From NCBI GenBank assembly GCA_944472155.2, contig OX235277.1:13464804-13528803 (forward strand): a DNA stretch of 64,000 bases. The letters run 5' to 3'. The stretch comes from Trichobilharzia szidati. Taxonomy: Eukaryota > Platyhelminthes > Trematoda > Strigeidida > Schistosomatidae. This document shows, piece after piece, positions 33,516 to 46,495 of the stretch (position 1 is its first letter; the number at the start of each line of letters is the position of its first letter). Below the pieces are notes generated by a model. It was not told the origin of the DNA, did not search any database, and was given only the letters and a program-made list of their open reading frames with translations. Position numbers and translations under genes: made by a program.

Positions 33516-34300
33516 GAGGAACTGACTTTTTGTTTGTAAACAGTAGGTATTATTTTGACTTAACAGAGAATGGGAACATAAAAGTCATCAGATTGCATAC
33601 CCCTTGATCCTTCGGTAGAGCTTATTTCATATTCTGGTTTCGCAGTCATGTAGTACACATCATTCACCACTTACTCATGCTGTCATTATATAATCGATTT
33701 TTATTCACAATATGTCACTAGTTATCCAATACCTGATTGGCAATGTGATTGTGACGCACAAAAGTTTTTCATAATGTATAAGAGTTTCATCATTGCTGTA
33801 AACAAGTAGTGCGTCTTATCAAATAGAATAAGGTGTAACTTCCCATATGTTACATGCTTATTTATTTAACATATCAGTGTATATTTAGTAACACAGAAAA
33901 GCCAACAACGATTCTGTTTTATACGGTACTCAAAATCTCTCTTCACTTGTTTCTAGCGTGTGTCATTGAAATAATTTTATATAAATAGTTGTGTATTGCC
34001 TTTTCACTTTTGCTAACAGGCTTTGATTTATGTTTTGTATATATTTCTCTCTCAGGAGAATAAGTGGAATACTGTGTCTATTTCTGCCCATTCTAGGTTC
34101 AGAAAAGCAGGCAGGCAGGCAGGAGTGATTCGAAATCACCTTTCATATCATTGATTCCTGTATGTGATTAGTTCTTGGAGATCAATGGTCGGAAGAACTT
34201 GGTTGGTCTTAGATATGATACTTTCACTTTGTTCGACCTCAGTGAATGCTTTCAGCAAGACTGGCACTTCTTAATCTTAAGCGGGCTGTTCTTTTTCTAG

Positions 34301-34576
34301 GCATTTTCAGAAGTAGTTCACAACCTACCGGGTTTGCTTTTCGGCCTTATTTCAGCCCAGATGCAGCCCAGCGCTGACTGGCATTACCTTAGAACAGCCA
34401 AACTTAGTTCAGCGAATAGCGTTATAGTATTAAGCCCTCAATTAGCACTGACTAGCTTCGTTTCATCATTGCCTATGTGTATTGTGGAATGCGAATTCAG
34501 GAACAACATCAGTTCAGCAATGCCGAATTCTTCTTCGGAAGTTGTCAACAAATTTAATCAACGCATTAGAGAATGA
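34301..34576 (+). pseudogene. Last exon of gene E, B2 copy
   Basis: Identical in translation to 21,217-21,492 and, like it, detached from an intact upstream exon by the A/B junction. Confidence 0.5.
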
Positions 34577-35128
34577 TTGCTGCTAAATATCAGGAGCCCT
34601 ATCCTATCCTGACAAAATTCATTGAGTATGTAGAAAGAGAAAAGAGGTTTTATTGTTCAGCGAATATTATATTTTATTATAACAGCAAAGAGTCGCTACA
34701 AATCGGTTAATTAGGGAAGATCCATTGGCGGAAATATCCTGAAATAAGAAAAAAAGATATAAGATGAAGAAAATCTCCGCTCATAACATAATAAGAAATA
34801 AACCTGAGTGAGAAAGGATAAATAAAAAACTTTGTCAGCAATTTCTGTTGGGTTAAAAACCAGGAATTGATGTTTGGTTTTATTCAAATGACTGAAAATG
34901 ATGAAATTAATAGTATTCAATTAGGTTGATAACAACTAGGAAAATTTCATGACATTTCGTATTGTATTTCAGCACTAAAGGCACTATTATTATTATTACA
35001 ATTATTTCAGCTGGAAATCCCACTTACATCTTATGATTTCATAGAAGGCATCTGATGATGAATACAAATCATAGCTTAAAATGTTATGATTATTATTATT
35101 CGGTTATACATCATCTGGTGGTGGTAGT

Positions 35129-35241
35129 GTGGGTATTGGACAGCCAGTTGTTTGGTCAGCCAAATTTGGGACACTTCAGCAGTACGCTTGCTTGCCTCGA
35201 AACCAGAAGGTGCTGGGTTCGAGCCCTGGTCGCTTACACAC
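35129..35241 (+). mobile_element. tRNA-like SINE copy in B2 leader
   Basis: Counterpart of 22,045-22,157 at +13,084 bp. Confidence 0.65.
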
Positions 35242-36149
35242 AATATATATACATATACACAAAATATACACACATATATATTTTATACCTACCTGACTCA
35301 CTAGTAGAATGCATCACCACACAGTGCACTACATTAACCCCGTCACTCCACACCACCACCACACCCTCTCTCTATATTTGGTTTGTAAATTTTTTTTAGC
35401 TTTTCATAATTAACAATAATAATAATAATAATAGACTACTTATCACCCACCACCCTCTCCGTCTGTGACAGTTATTTGTCATCCCTCCCTCCCTCCCTCA
35501 CTCACTAGTTAAGCATACTGTAATGCTTGTTTTATTTTATTTTATTTCAACACTAAAGGCATTATTATTATTATTATTATTATTAATAATTCAGCTGCAA
35601 ATCCTACTCCGTCATAATTACAACTACAGAAATAAGTAAGCTTCATTTGAAGGAAAGAAGGAAGCTTACATCATCTCATGATCTCATCATAGAAGGCATA
35701 GGGCAGGCAAAATGATGAACTTTGTAAATATTTATATGTGAGAACGTAATATAATATACAGGCATCTTCTATTCATCTCTCTGTCTATTTGTGATCGATC
35801 CAGTCATCAGTCATTTTGAAAATAAATAATACAGGTATAATATTGATTTTTAGTAATTAGTCATCTGATGAATAGAAATCATGGCTTATATAATATAATT
35901 ATTATTATTCCTTAATTCCTTGCTTGGATTGTAAATTTTAGCAAATTTTAGCAAATTTTAGATAATAAATGACTTTTAATTTGAAGCAATAATTAAATTG
36001 TATTAGTTAGAGGGAGGGAGGATAGACTACATCATAATCTGACATGAATTATTTATATATATCAGTTAGAGAGAGAGAGAGAGAGAGAGAAAGAAAGAAG
36101 CATTGTAAAACTAGCTGGGGGGTGGTGGTGGTGGTGTGCTGCTGCTGCT

Positions 36150-36263
36150 GTGGGTATTGGACAGCCAGTTGTTTCGTCAGCCTAATTTGGGACACTTTAG
36201 CAATACACTTGCTTGCCTTGTAACCAGAAGGTGCTGCTGGGTTCGAGCCCTGGCGGCTTACAC
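36150..36263 (+). mobile_element. tRNA-Thr-like SINE, first copy in B2-1
   Basis: Same family as 23,069. Confidence 0.65.
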
Positions 36264-36733
36264 ACAATGATAAGTTCTTGTTTGTAAAAGAAGCAGTTCT
36301 AAAACACACACACACACACAGTTGGTGTGATGATCTCGGGCAGTAGGTTTGCTCAAAATATACTACCAAAAACGACGAACAGACAAACAACACAAACAGA
36401 ACTTATCATTGTGTGTAAACTACTGAAATATAATATTATTATGATTATTATGTAATGTAATGCTCAACAACAACAACAACACATTTTATTGACATTAACT
36501 ACTAATATCGGATAATTACTACTACTAAAACTACAGAAATACAAAAATAATAATACTTCATTCATTGAAATGAAGCTAGCCTACTTACTACAGCTAACCT
36601 AACCTAACCTTAAATCTCACATAGGCATTTTATAGATATAGACAGATAGGTATAGAAAAGGGTGGCGTCAACTAACAATAATTATACAGCTCATAAACAA
36701 CAGTTGTAGTAAAATGTTGCGGTACTTACTTAC

Positions 36734-36880
36734 TTCCCTCTTCAGTCCGGTCCGGTCCAGTCCGGTGTGGTAATAACCGAGCGTTGGCAAGGTGTTGTTG
36801 TTGTTGTTGTTGTTGTTAGTGTCTTCATTTTTATATAATATATGTATGTACTTTGATAACAGCGTCTTGACTTGAAATGA
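36734..36880 (-). CDS. Exon X4 of B-unit gene, open (B2-1)
   Basis: Intact 49-codon frame and both splice sites, as in B1-1. Confidence 0.5.
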
Positions 36881-37122
36881 CTAAATGTGGGAAATACAAC
36901 AACAAAGGTGGTAATATATCATCCATCCATCCATCCCTTGGCGCGCGTTGCATTCATTCACATTTCCAGAAATTCCAATCACTAAAAGCTGCATCTTGCG
37001 TTTGTAACCGTTGTTTCTCTTTCATGTTTTCAGTAAATTTTGGACTAGTTGTATCATCCCATTCACCAAGGCGGCGGCGGCGGCGGCGGCGGCGTTATGC
37101 ATTCATTATTCATGCAGTTTAC

Positions 37123-37262
37123 CAGAAAAGCATCTCCTGCCTGTCTCACAACTTGCTGCTGCTGCTGCTTCACCTCTTCTTCTTCTTTTTCATCAATATC
37201 TCCCACATTATCAGAGTTGATTTCCTCTCCTCCTCTGCTTCATGATGGTGATGATGATGTTG
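37123..37262 (-). pseudogene. Exon X3 of B-unit gene, frameshifted (B2-1)
   Basis: Shares the two-base insertion and the eight-Pro run with B1-1. Confidence 0.5.
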
Positions 37263-37774
37263 CTGTGAATAAAAATGGATAATTAGTCTACACCAAATAT
37301 ATCACTCACTCACTCGCTCGCTCGCTCACCAGCATGCTTAATAAATTCGATAATAATGGTCTTTGAATGTAAGCATCACAGCTTATATACCTCTCTCTCT
37401 GTAGCCAGACATCATCACGCTCCCACCCCCACCTCAACACACACACACATTTTCCCCCTTTATTTCATTTGTATTAGTTAGTTAGTTAGTTAGTCAATTA
37501 GGTTTGCATATATATGTATGACCTGATATGTGTGACGGTAGTGGTGGTGGTGGTCTACAAATGAAACATCTATTAACACTAATTTACCTATTATTATTAT
37601 TAGTATTATTTATGACAAGTATCCTATTTCACTCATGTATGTGTGACATTTCAATTTTCACCCCACACCCACACCCAGAGTTCGGTTCGTATTAATTATT
37701 TTTATTACATAGGTGTTTTAACCTGCAGTACTAGTACTACGTATCCGAAATTTTGATCTAATATCTCCTCTTAC

Positions 37775-37827
37775 TTTTTGTGTGTTTTGTTTTCAGTAAT
37801 AAGCGGCTTGTCATCATCATCATCAGG
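37775..37827 (-). pseudogene. Exon X2 of B-unit gene, altered length (B2-1)
   Basis: Two extra bases before the donor (53 nt instead of 51) change the exit phase; donor gtaaga retained. Confidence 0.45.
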
Positions 37828-37942
37828 CTAAATGAAACGTTATCACATCATGATGAAATATTGCAAAACATATATAAATTGTGACAAGTATAATGTAATC
37901 TACCTATAGATAGTAGTAGTAGTAGTAGTAGTGCATACATAC

Positions 37943-38039
37943 ATTGATAATGGTGAGTGCCTGATACATTTTTTGTGTGTCTGAATTGTACACTATTTCT
38001 CCTCATAAATTCTTTTCGGTTAGACATTTTCGACCTCAT
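37943..38039 (-). pseudogene. Exon X1 of B-unit gene (B2-1)
   Basis: The 97-nt frameshifted form shared with B1-1 and B1-2. Confidence 0.45.
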
Positions 38040-38497
38040 CTGATGATTTTCTTAAGACTATTATTATATAACTGAAATTTTGTCATGACATTTCGTAACA
38101 TTTGACACTGACGAGATACATATGTTATATTTTATACCTACCTGACTCACTAGTAGAATGCATCACCACACAGTGCACTACATTACACTACACTACATTA
38201 ACCCCGTCACTCCACACCACCACCACACCCTCTCTCTATATTTGGTTTGTAAATTTTTTTTAGCTTTTCATAATTAACAATAATAATAATAATAATAGAC
38301 TACTTATCACCCACCACCCTCTCCGTCTGTGACAATTATTTGTCATCCCTCCCTCCCTCGCTCCCTCCCTTTACCTAGTACTGTGATAAAAACTACTAAT
38401 CTTATTCGTTCGAATAGACCAATCATACACCATCATTTATGTGTAATGTAATTCTCTGACCTGTCGACAAGCCTATAGCCAGCCATCACACTACCTA

Positions 38498-38533
<36 letters not shown>

Positions 38534-38681
38534 GATTCCCATAGTTGGTTTGTAAGGATTAAATAGTGTTTTTACGAGTTTCACCACGCACGCACGCACG
38601 GATTGATATCAATCAGTCTTCTCCGAAGATGGATTGAAAGCCACCCAGCATTGCGGGAAGTACTGGACGGACGGACGGACG

Positions 38682-38790
38682 GACGAGCCAGCTTTTTCAT
38701 CAGCCTAGTTTGGGAATCATTGGCAGTAGTAGTAGTACGCAGTACCCACCTCAATGGGTGGGTGGGTTCGAACCCAGCCAGGCCAACTAG
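38682..38790 (+). mobile_element. tRNA-like SINE, second copy in B2-1
   Basis: Same as 25,592, with a small deletion (gacgagccag) at its left end. Confidence 0.65.
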
Positions 38791-39802
38791 CTGGCCACTA
38801 CTCACTGGGATCCGCCGACCCGATTCATCAACGCATGACCAACGCATGAATTCTAACCAATTCTACCAATTCGTCGTCGGTGGTCATCGGTGGTCATCCA
38901 TCAATTGGAAATCAATCAATCCATGGCCAAACACAATTGACTAGTTGGAACTCACCGTGTGTGTGTAAAATTGACTGACTGACACATTTGCAGATGGATT
39001 AACTAATTTCTGGGTAAGTAGGTCTTTCAGCCTGCCTGTCTGTCTATCTATTTGTCTATTTCATTAATTTAATAACATTAATTATGCCCAAATACGTATG
39101 TACGTAATAGTTTCTCTTCTTATTTATCCTTGCACTGGCCTTAAATTGCCATTTCTCAGTACTCACTGCACTCACTTACTCACTCACTAGTTAAGCATAC
39201 TGTAATGCTTGTTTTATTTTATTTCAACACTAAAGGCATTATTATTATTATTATTATTATGAATAATTCAGCTGCAAATCCTACTCCGTCATAATTACAA
39301 CTACAGAAATAAGTAAGCTTCTTCATTTGAAGGAAAGAAGGAAGCTTACATCTCATGATCTCATCATAGAAGGCATAGGACACAATGATGAACTTTGTAA
39401 ATATTTATATGAGAACGTAATATACAGGCACCTATTCATCTCTCTGTCTATTTGTGATCGATCCAGTCATCAGTCATTTTGAAAATAAATAATACAGGTA
39501 TAATATTGATTTTTAGTAATTAGTCATCTGATGAGAATAGAAATCATGGCTTATATAATAATAATTATTATTCCTTAATTCCTTGCTTGGATTGTAAATT
39601 TTAGCAAATTTTAGCAAATTTTAGATAATAAATGACTTTTAATTTGAAGCAATAATTAAATTGTATTAGTTAGAGGGAGGGAGGATAGACTACATCATAA
39701 TCTGACATGAATTATTTATATATATCAGTTAGAGAGAGAGAGAGAGAGAGAAAGAAAGAAGCATTGTAAAACTAGCTGGGGGGTGGTGGTGGTGGTGCTG
39801 CT

Positions 39803-39918
39803 GTGGGTATTGGACAGCCAGTTGTTTCGTCAGCCTAATTTGGGACACTTCAGCAATACGCTTGCTTGCTTGCCTTGTAACCAGAAGGTGCTGCTGGGTT
39901 CGAGCCCTGGCGGCTTAC
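39803..39918 (+). mobile_element. tRNA-Thr-like SINE in B2-2
   Basis: Same family as 23,069, with the extra gctt seen in B1-3. Confidence 0.65.
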
Positions 39919-40388
39919 ACACAATGATAAGTTCTTGTTTGTAAAAGAAGCAGTTCTAAAACACACACACACACACACATTGGTGTGATGATCTCGGGCA
40001 GTAGGTTTGCTCAAAATATACTACCAAAAACGACGAACAGACAAACAATACAAACAGAACTTATCATTGTGTGTAAACTACTGAAATATAATATTATTAT
40101 GATTATTATGTAATGTAATGCTCAACAACAACAACAACAACATTTTATGACATTAACTACTAATCTGGGATAATTACTACTACTAAAACTACAGAAATAC
40201 AAAAATAATACTTCATTCATTGAAATGAAGCTAGCCTACTTACTACAGCTAACCTAACCTAACCTTAAATCTCACATAGGCATTTTATAGATATAGACAG
40301 ATAGGTATAGAAAAGGGTGGCGTCAACTAACAATAATTATACAGCTCATAAACAACAGTTGTAGTAAAATGTTGCGGTACTTACTTAC

Positions 40389-40535
40389 TTCCCTCTTCAG
40401 TCCGGTCCGGTCCAGTCCGGTGTGGTAATAACCGAGCGTTGGCAAGGTGTTGTTGTTGTTGTTGTTGTTGTTAGTGTCTTCATTTTTATATAATATATGT
40501 ATGTACTTTGATAACAGCGTCTTGACTTGAAATGA
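40389..40535 (-). CDS. Exon X4 of B-unit gene, open (B2-2)
   Basis: Intact 49-codon frame, as in B1-1; unit is truncated before X2 and X1. Confidence 0.5.
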
Positions 40536-40777
40536 CTAAATGTGGGAAATACAACAACAAAGGTGGTAATATATCATCCATCCATCCATCCCTTGGCGCG
40601 CGTTGCATTCATTCACATTTCCAGAAATTCCAATCACTAAAAGCTGCATCTTGCGTTTGTAACCGTTGTTTCTCTTTCATGTTTTCAGTAAATTTTGGAC
40701 TAGTTGTATCATCCCATTCACCAAGGCGGCGGCGGCGGCGGCGGCGGCGTTATGCATTCATTATTCATGCAGTTTAC

Positions 40778-40917
40778 CAGAAAAGCATCTCCTGCCTGTC
40801 TCACAACTTGCTGCTGCTGCTGCTTCACCTCTTCTTCTTCTTTTTCATCAATATCTCCCACATTATCAGAGTTGATTTCCTCTCCTCCTCTGCTTCATGA
40901 TGGTGATGATGATGTTG
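40778..40917 (-). pseudogene. Exon X3 of B-unit gene, frameshifted (B2-2)
   Basis: Two-base insertion as in B1-1; eight-Pro run, unlike its positional partner B1-3 (four). Confidence 0.5.
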
Positions 40918-41965
40918 CTGTGAATAAAAATGGATAATTAGTCTACACCAAATATATCACTCACTCACTCGCTCGCTCGCTCACCAGCATGCTTAATAAA
41001 TTCGATAATAATGGTCTTTGAATGTAAGCATCACAGCTTATATACCTCTCTCTCTGTAGCCAGACATCATCACGCTCCCACCCCCACCTCAACACACACA
41101 CACATTTTCCCCCTTTATTTCATTTGTATTAGTTAGTTAGTTAGTTAGTCAATCCCACCATTGTCTCCCGTTTTACAATATTTTGTAATCGAATTCAGCC
41201 TAGCACGTTTGTCACACAAATACGACTATTTATTTTGACACCCCATAACTAATCTGTTATTCTACGTTAAAAATGTATCTGCCGCATAACTGGCCTTTAT
41301 TGTAACGACAACAAATATTATATTTTATAATTGTAAGAACCTGAAGAGAAATTATTGAAAAGAATATTCTTCGTTCAGATTGACTTTATTTTGATATCCT
41401 GGAATTACAGCAACGATGAAGGATCTTCTTCACCATAGGAGTCAGATTTACTTGAAACTCAGTATTAATTATAGATAAACGTCAAAATGAAATAAAGTTT
41501 GCGGCTTTGCCCTAACTTTACGGTTTATTGAAATATAAATATTGAATATCCTGATATGAGTAGCGCCGCCATGTTAACTTCTCATTTAGGACTCCAATTT
41601 CCCACTTGTTATGTATAAGATTTGTATATCTGAAATACAGCAGTCAACGTTTTCAACGGTATAAGCAGTGTAAAGTGGTGTTCTAGGAGTTGGTAGGCTG
41701 TTTCCACAGTCGAATACTTAGGAGACGCACCTTGCGTCGTGGATAATTAAAAGTAAAACTATTACAAATTAAAGTTATCTAGGTATATTTACTTAAAGGT
41801 ATTAAATACAAAATAATTTGAATGGAGCGCTGTATTGTGAAACACAGATTTGTTGGAATGACAGGAAGGAAAGTTGGTATGGAAAACCCACAGTAGAAAT
41901 ATTGTTTAGTCCTGTGGCATTATTATACTGAATTAATCAAGCAAACACTTCGGTGAAATCTATTT

Positions 41966-42154
41966 TTGTCTAGATATTCGGAAATCTCTGTGAAACTATG
42001 TAATCATATCCAAAACAGTATCTCCCAACATTTGTTGACACGTTCATATCTTTTGATTAACTTTCAACTATTGTGTGAGTGCAACTCTTTCATCACTGCA
42101 CAAAATCTAAGAATTCGCTTTCTGAAATTTCTAATATTTGTTGTTAAATTATAG
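41966..42154 (+). CDS. Candidate exon, A4 copy of 32,520-32,700
   Basis: Same open frame and acceptor as in A3. Confidence 0.4.
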   Translation: MSRYSEISVKLCNHIQNSISQHLLTRSYLLINFQLLCECNSFITAQNLRIRFLKFLIFVVKL

Positions 42155-44516
42155 AAGAGGGTGAGTTATATTTCGATTGTAAAATGTGATATGACTTGAA
42201 AAAAGCAAAAACAATCACAAATGCAATATGATATAGGGATTCATCATATCTTGAAGTTCATCTTCAGCTAAGTACCACTTTCACTATTTAACGCAATGAG
42301 TTGTAATACAGTTTTATTCAACATTAATCCACTGATAATAATCACTTCACCAGTAATCACCAGCGTGACAGTGTCATGGTGAAGGTGTCTTGAGGCCTCA
42401 CAAATACAAAGATATGGATATATTGCTGTGAACGTTCTTTACGGAGAAAATACAATGAAATGAATTTGTGAAATCGAACTAAGATAATTTTATGTACTTA
42501 CCTGAAAAGAACTAAATTAGATTCAAGACATGCTGCTCCCTTTTTCTACTTTGCCTATCACGAAATAGATTATTGGTGGATAAATTGAATCAATGTGCCC
42601 ATGTTTTTTTTCACTTAAAGAATTACGTAAGCATTGTACTGTTTATTATTCAGTCGAATGATATGATTAATTCTTATACTACTGAGGATAATAAGAATTA
42701 AATAAGAATTATTTGTTTAATTATTGTTTTACATCGCCCATCACCTTCTTACTTAAGCGCCATCCTCGTTTTATAAGGTATTATTCTCTTTTCGAATATA
42801 CAATCTGTGATAATGGGGAGGTATTTCACCGGCAATAATGAATAGCACTGAATTATTGCTCTGTTTTAACAACCATGAAAGAAGTGGGACTCAAGTAAAA
42901 GTCCAAGTCTCATATTTCCAACCAATGTGCATACTAAAACATAAATATCTATTCCTACTAATCTGTTGAGAGGAACTGACTTTTTGTTTGTAAACAGTAG
43001 GTATTATTTTGACTTAACAGAGAATGGGAACATAAAAGTCATCAGATTGCATACCCCTTGATCCTTCGACAGGGCTTATTTCATATTCTGGTTTCGCAGT
43101 CATGTGGTACACATCATTCACCACTTACTCATGCTGTCATTATATAATCGAATTGTATTCACAATATGTCATCAGTTATCCGATACCTGATTGGCAATGT
43201 GATTGTGACGCACCAAAGTTTTTCATAATGTATAACAGTATCATCATTGCTGTAAACAAGTAGTACGTCTTATCAAATAGAATAAGGTGTATTTTCCCGT
43301 ATGTTACATGTTTATTTATTTAACATATCAGTGCACATTTAATAACACAGAAATGCCAAGAACGATTCTGTTCTAAACGGTACTCAAAATGTCTCTTCAC
43401 CTGTTTCTAGCGTGTGTTATAGAAATAATTTTATATGAATAGTTGTGTATTGCCTTTTCACTTTTGCTAACAGGCTTTGAATTTTGTTTTGTATATTTCT
43501 CTCTTTGAAATAACGATTCATTCTCTAAACAGTGCATTGTTTGAGTAAGTCGCGTTGTCCTCCGAAGCATTTAGCCTCTAGCTGCTTGTCACTAACCATC
43601 TTACAATATTTCAAACTGCCATGCATCACAAAGTTGTTTAATTAGGTAACCACACTGCAGAAACCTCAATGACAGCATTGAGCACTTCACATATGAAACT
43701 ATTCATACACGCTGTAACAAATCAGTGTAAAAAATAAGTGGCATTTATCAATCAGCTTTTAAATTTTCGATCATCCAATGAAGATTATTTTATTAGGGGA
43801 GGAGTGATCTGTTATTTCTATGGATCTGAATATCTCATCACCGCACAAACTATTTTGCATATTGTTTACTGGCACGTTGTCTAGGAGGTGACTGGATTGA
43901 TGCCTTCCTGACACATAGCACCTTACTGTCATACTTCTACTACAATCGTGGCATAACTTATTTGAGAATAAAACCGTTACAGATGCTTTCTGTATTTAAA
44001 TGTGAATCACTCAGTATTTCGTAAGAGCTCGTTTGGGGTTGTCAAGGTTTTCGTCACTGAAATTATGTTTCGCCACCATGTATAAACAAAGTCGTTCGTT
44101 TAGATACAGGTGAACAGGTTCAAAGATCTTAATTTTATAAGGACATAGCAAACACTGATGAGATTGTGTTGTAGATATTTAGCAAGTAATTTTGTGTGAA
44201 TTGATTATATTGAAGTCTCAGTTGTGGGACAGGTTGAAAGTACAGGAAATATGTCCCCTACTCAAATAAAAGAGGATTTTAATGTAGTCTGTCTGGTTGA
44301 GATGATGAGATAGAAACGTCCCTGTGCTCAGAGTAATTCTTCAGGCTATCAGCGATAGCAGTTCAAATTTATCCAGACCATCAATATGTTGGCTGTACAA
44401 GTTGTTTCCATTCTCGGTGATATTTCCATTGAAATGAATTATTTATCGTGAACATTAAAATGTAGAAAGACTACAAAATATACACATGGATGAGACTGGT
44501 ATTGTTGAAAGCGTAA

Positions 44517-44639
44517 GTGTTGACTAATAATGAAAAGTTGCATGAAGTGGGTGGAGAATATAGTAAGAATATCATAGAATATTGCGCATTTTATGCCGTC
44601 TAACTACGGGATTCCTTGAATACGCGAACACTTGCAGGC
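44517..44639 (+). pseudogene. Exon 1 of A-type gene, broken (copy A4)
   Basis: Relative to A1, CAA has become TAA at 44,601-44,603, one base is missing near 44,615, and the donor gtaagt has become ataagt. Confidence 0.55.
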
Positions 44640-44709
44640 ATAAGTATAAGTATAAGGTAATAATAAGTATAAATATAGTGAACTTGAAATGCCTTTCGTT
44701 TCTTTACAG

Positions 44710-44817
44710 AACACAAAGACGTAAGATGCTTTTTATTAGTAATGGACTGTGTGCGAAGTGTTTCTCCAAAACTGTATAAAACATGGCATACTCCGGTGAA
44801 TAATAATTCACTAAAAG
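44710..44817 (+). CDS. Exon 2 of A-type gene (copy A4)
   Basis: 108 nt, open, phase 1 to 1; reads HKDVRCFLLVMDCVRSVSPK with an Ile-Pro-Met to Thr-Pro-Val change further on. Acceptor tttctttacag and donor gttgtt kept. Confidence 0.5.
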
Positions 44818-44936
44818 GTTGTTTGGAGAGTCTCTGGGGAACCCGAGTCACATGAAATTTAAGCAACGTTCAAAAACGAAGTTTCTCGAATTATGTGGAA
44901 TGAATAATGGACATTTGAAATGTCGTATCTTTCAGT

Positions 44937-45038
44937 GACGGAAAACTATGTACCTGTTGGTAAATTTAGGCAATCCAACTCAATTACTTCAGGACATTTC
45001 ATTACGGTATCAAATCAAACTGAGTCACCTCATTCAGG
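44937..45038 (+). CDS. Exon 3 of A-type gene (copy A4)
   Basis: Open, phase 1 to 1; VTENYVPVGKFRQSNSITSG differs from A1 at four residues. Donor CAG before gtggca kept. Confidence 0.5.
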
Positions 45039-45539
45039 TGGCATACACACCACTTATCAGACGTCATATCTTTCCCAGTAGTCGAGACCTTATAGTCATT
45101 CGCACTATTGACAATTTCAAATTCAATTTCAGTTAGTTACAGATGTTCATATGCGTCGAATTCCTCGCTCGTGTTTTTGCTAAACACTATAAGATGAAGA
45201 ACATAAAAACGCTAGAAATAATTGTACCGCTTTTTCTCAGTAGTATTCATAAATTGACTTTGACCTAATCTGGGCTACGTCTTCGCTACACTTGTAAATA
45301 TGTGCTAATTGGCGAATGAAATGAAACCATACTTAACTATGAAGTGAAGAATGGTTCACTTACTCATTGTTCCCCTGCTCAGATCGTCTTGTGGAAATTT
45401 AGGCAGAATGTCACTTTTTGGAAGACATTTTGGCCAAGCATAAGTGAAGCATTTAATCGGTTGGTTATAAGCGTATCTTTGGATTTGAAACTGGAAATGT
45501 ACTTCATTTCACTTATATGATTTGATAATTTCCAATCAG

Positions 45540-45706
45540 GAAAGAGTCATGGTTGCGATGTCAATAGAAACAAACCTCAGTCAGCATTATGAGTTCGGTT
45601 TGAAATTGGAAAACAGCAGCTTCTTAGAAGTGATGATATACATGGTTATAATGGAAATAATTCTGCTGAAGAAGCAGTGGTTTACACAGCGAGATGTTCA
45701 GAATAA
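45540..45706 (+). pseudogene. Exon 4 of A-type gene with two nonsense codons (copy A4)
   Basis: After acceptor aatttccaatcag, in phase with exon 3, the frame reads GKSHGCDVNRNKPQSAL, then TGA (45,590-45,592). It goes on VRFEIGKQQLLRSDDIHGYN and stops again at TAA (45,704-45,706), where A1 has GAA. The pattern suggests a once longer exon now dead. Another frame is open from the same acceptor for about 105 codons, but it would enter in phase 0, against the phase-1 exons around it. Confidence 0.45.
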
Positions 45707-46110
45707 ACTTGTTTTGATTATTTTTGCAACACTCTGGGATTGTTTTAAGACATTAATATTAGTATGCACTGTATCATTAATCAACTTTCCTACAAATTTG
45801 TATTTATCATTATTTTGTATAGACTTACAGAAAATGGGTAGGTATTTGATGTAACTTTAATATTGATTTAAACTGATAACAATTCTTCCATTTCACTGAG
45901 TGACTGTTCGCGAGATCTGCGAAACTGATACACGTAGGAAACATTTATTGGAAGGTGATCTACATTATGATCCACTTCTTACCATGGTCTGTTCAATCAC
46001 ATTCTTTATTGTCCAGCTATCATGTGATTACTCGTATTTGTCTTAAAAAGGTGGAATTTTACAGTTTTGAAAATTGAATAGGTAAATGGTGTCCAGTAAT
46101 GTGCTTACAG

Positions 46111-46352
46111 TAGTAGAAACTGCCAGTTTAGTTGATACCATTAACGATTTAGAAGACCATAAATATCGCACCACGAAAGAAAATATGAAAAAATACTTTC
46201 GAACATTGTTTTACCTTGGTTTAATAACGTCAGATGTAAAAGTACATTCCTTAGCAACCCTATCTGTTATACAGACCTCAGTTGTGAGAAAAGGAATGCC
46301 ACTTTCCCGTGAAAAGGAGAAACAACTGGAAAGGAAGTTAAAGCATGAATAA
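46111..46352 (+). CDS. Exon 5 of A-type gene, longer form (copy A4)
   Basis: Open from the acceptor tgtgcttacag to TAA, 80 codons: VETASLVDTINDLEDHKYRT, then TKENMKKYFRTLFYLGLITS, and a charged C-terminus SREKEKQLERKLKHE that A1 has lost by frameshift. It could be the true C-terminus of the gene. Confidence 0.5.
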
Positions 46353-46495
46353 AAATTGGAATATTTTCTTTACAGAACTCTTAGTAAGTCTCCACTGAAA
46401 TCTTGATAAACTTTTATATTATTGTGAACACCAGAAAGTCTCGGTGACAACAACTTTTAAATTATTCATTTTTCGCTTCGCGGTATGTATTCAAC

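Larger units (their letters stand above)
31700..34052. repeat. A-type segmental duplicate A3, a recombinant copy
   Basis: The left part to about 33,600 agrees with A4, including a 226-bp stretch (31,700-31,925) not found in A1 or A2. From about 33,615 it agrees with A2 and, like A2, ends in a ctctct run at the B junction. It is therefore a hybrid of A4-type and A2-type sequence. Confidence 0.9.
34053..41153. repeat. B-type tandem array, block B2
   Basis: A 7.1-kb block: leader 34,053-35,498, full unit B2-1 (35,499-39,180) and truncated unit B2-2 (39,181-41,153). Its leader repeats the B1 leader at an exact offset of 13,084 bp. Its right junction with A4 is the same as the B1/A3 junction. Confidence 0.92.

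Noticed and set aside
45603..45854. Long hydrophobic frame through exon 4 in A1 and A4
   Set aside because: Open for about 105 codons in A4, but out of phase with the neighbouring phase-1 exons and of poor composition; kept only as an alternative.
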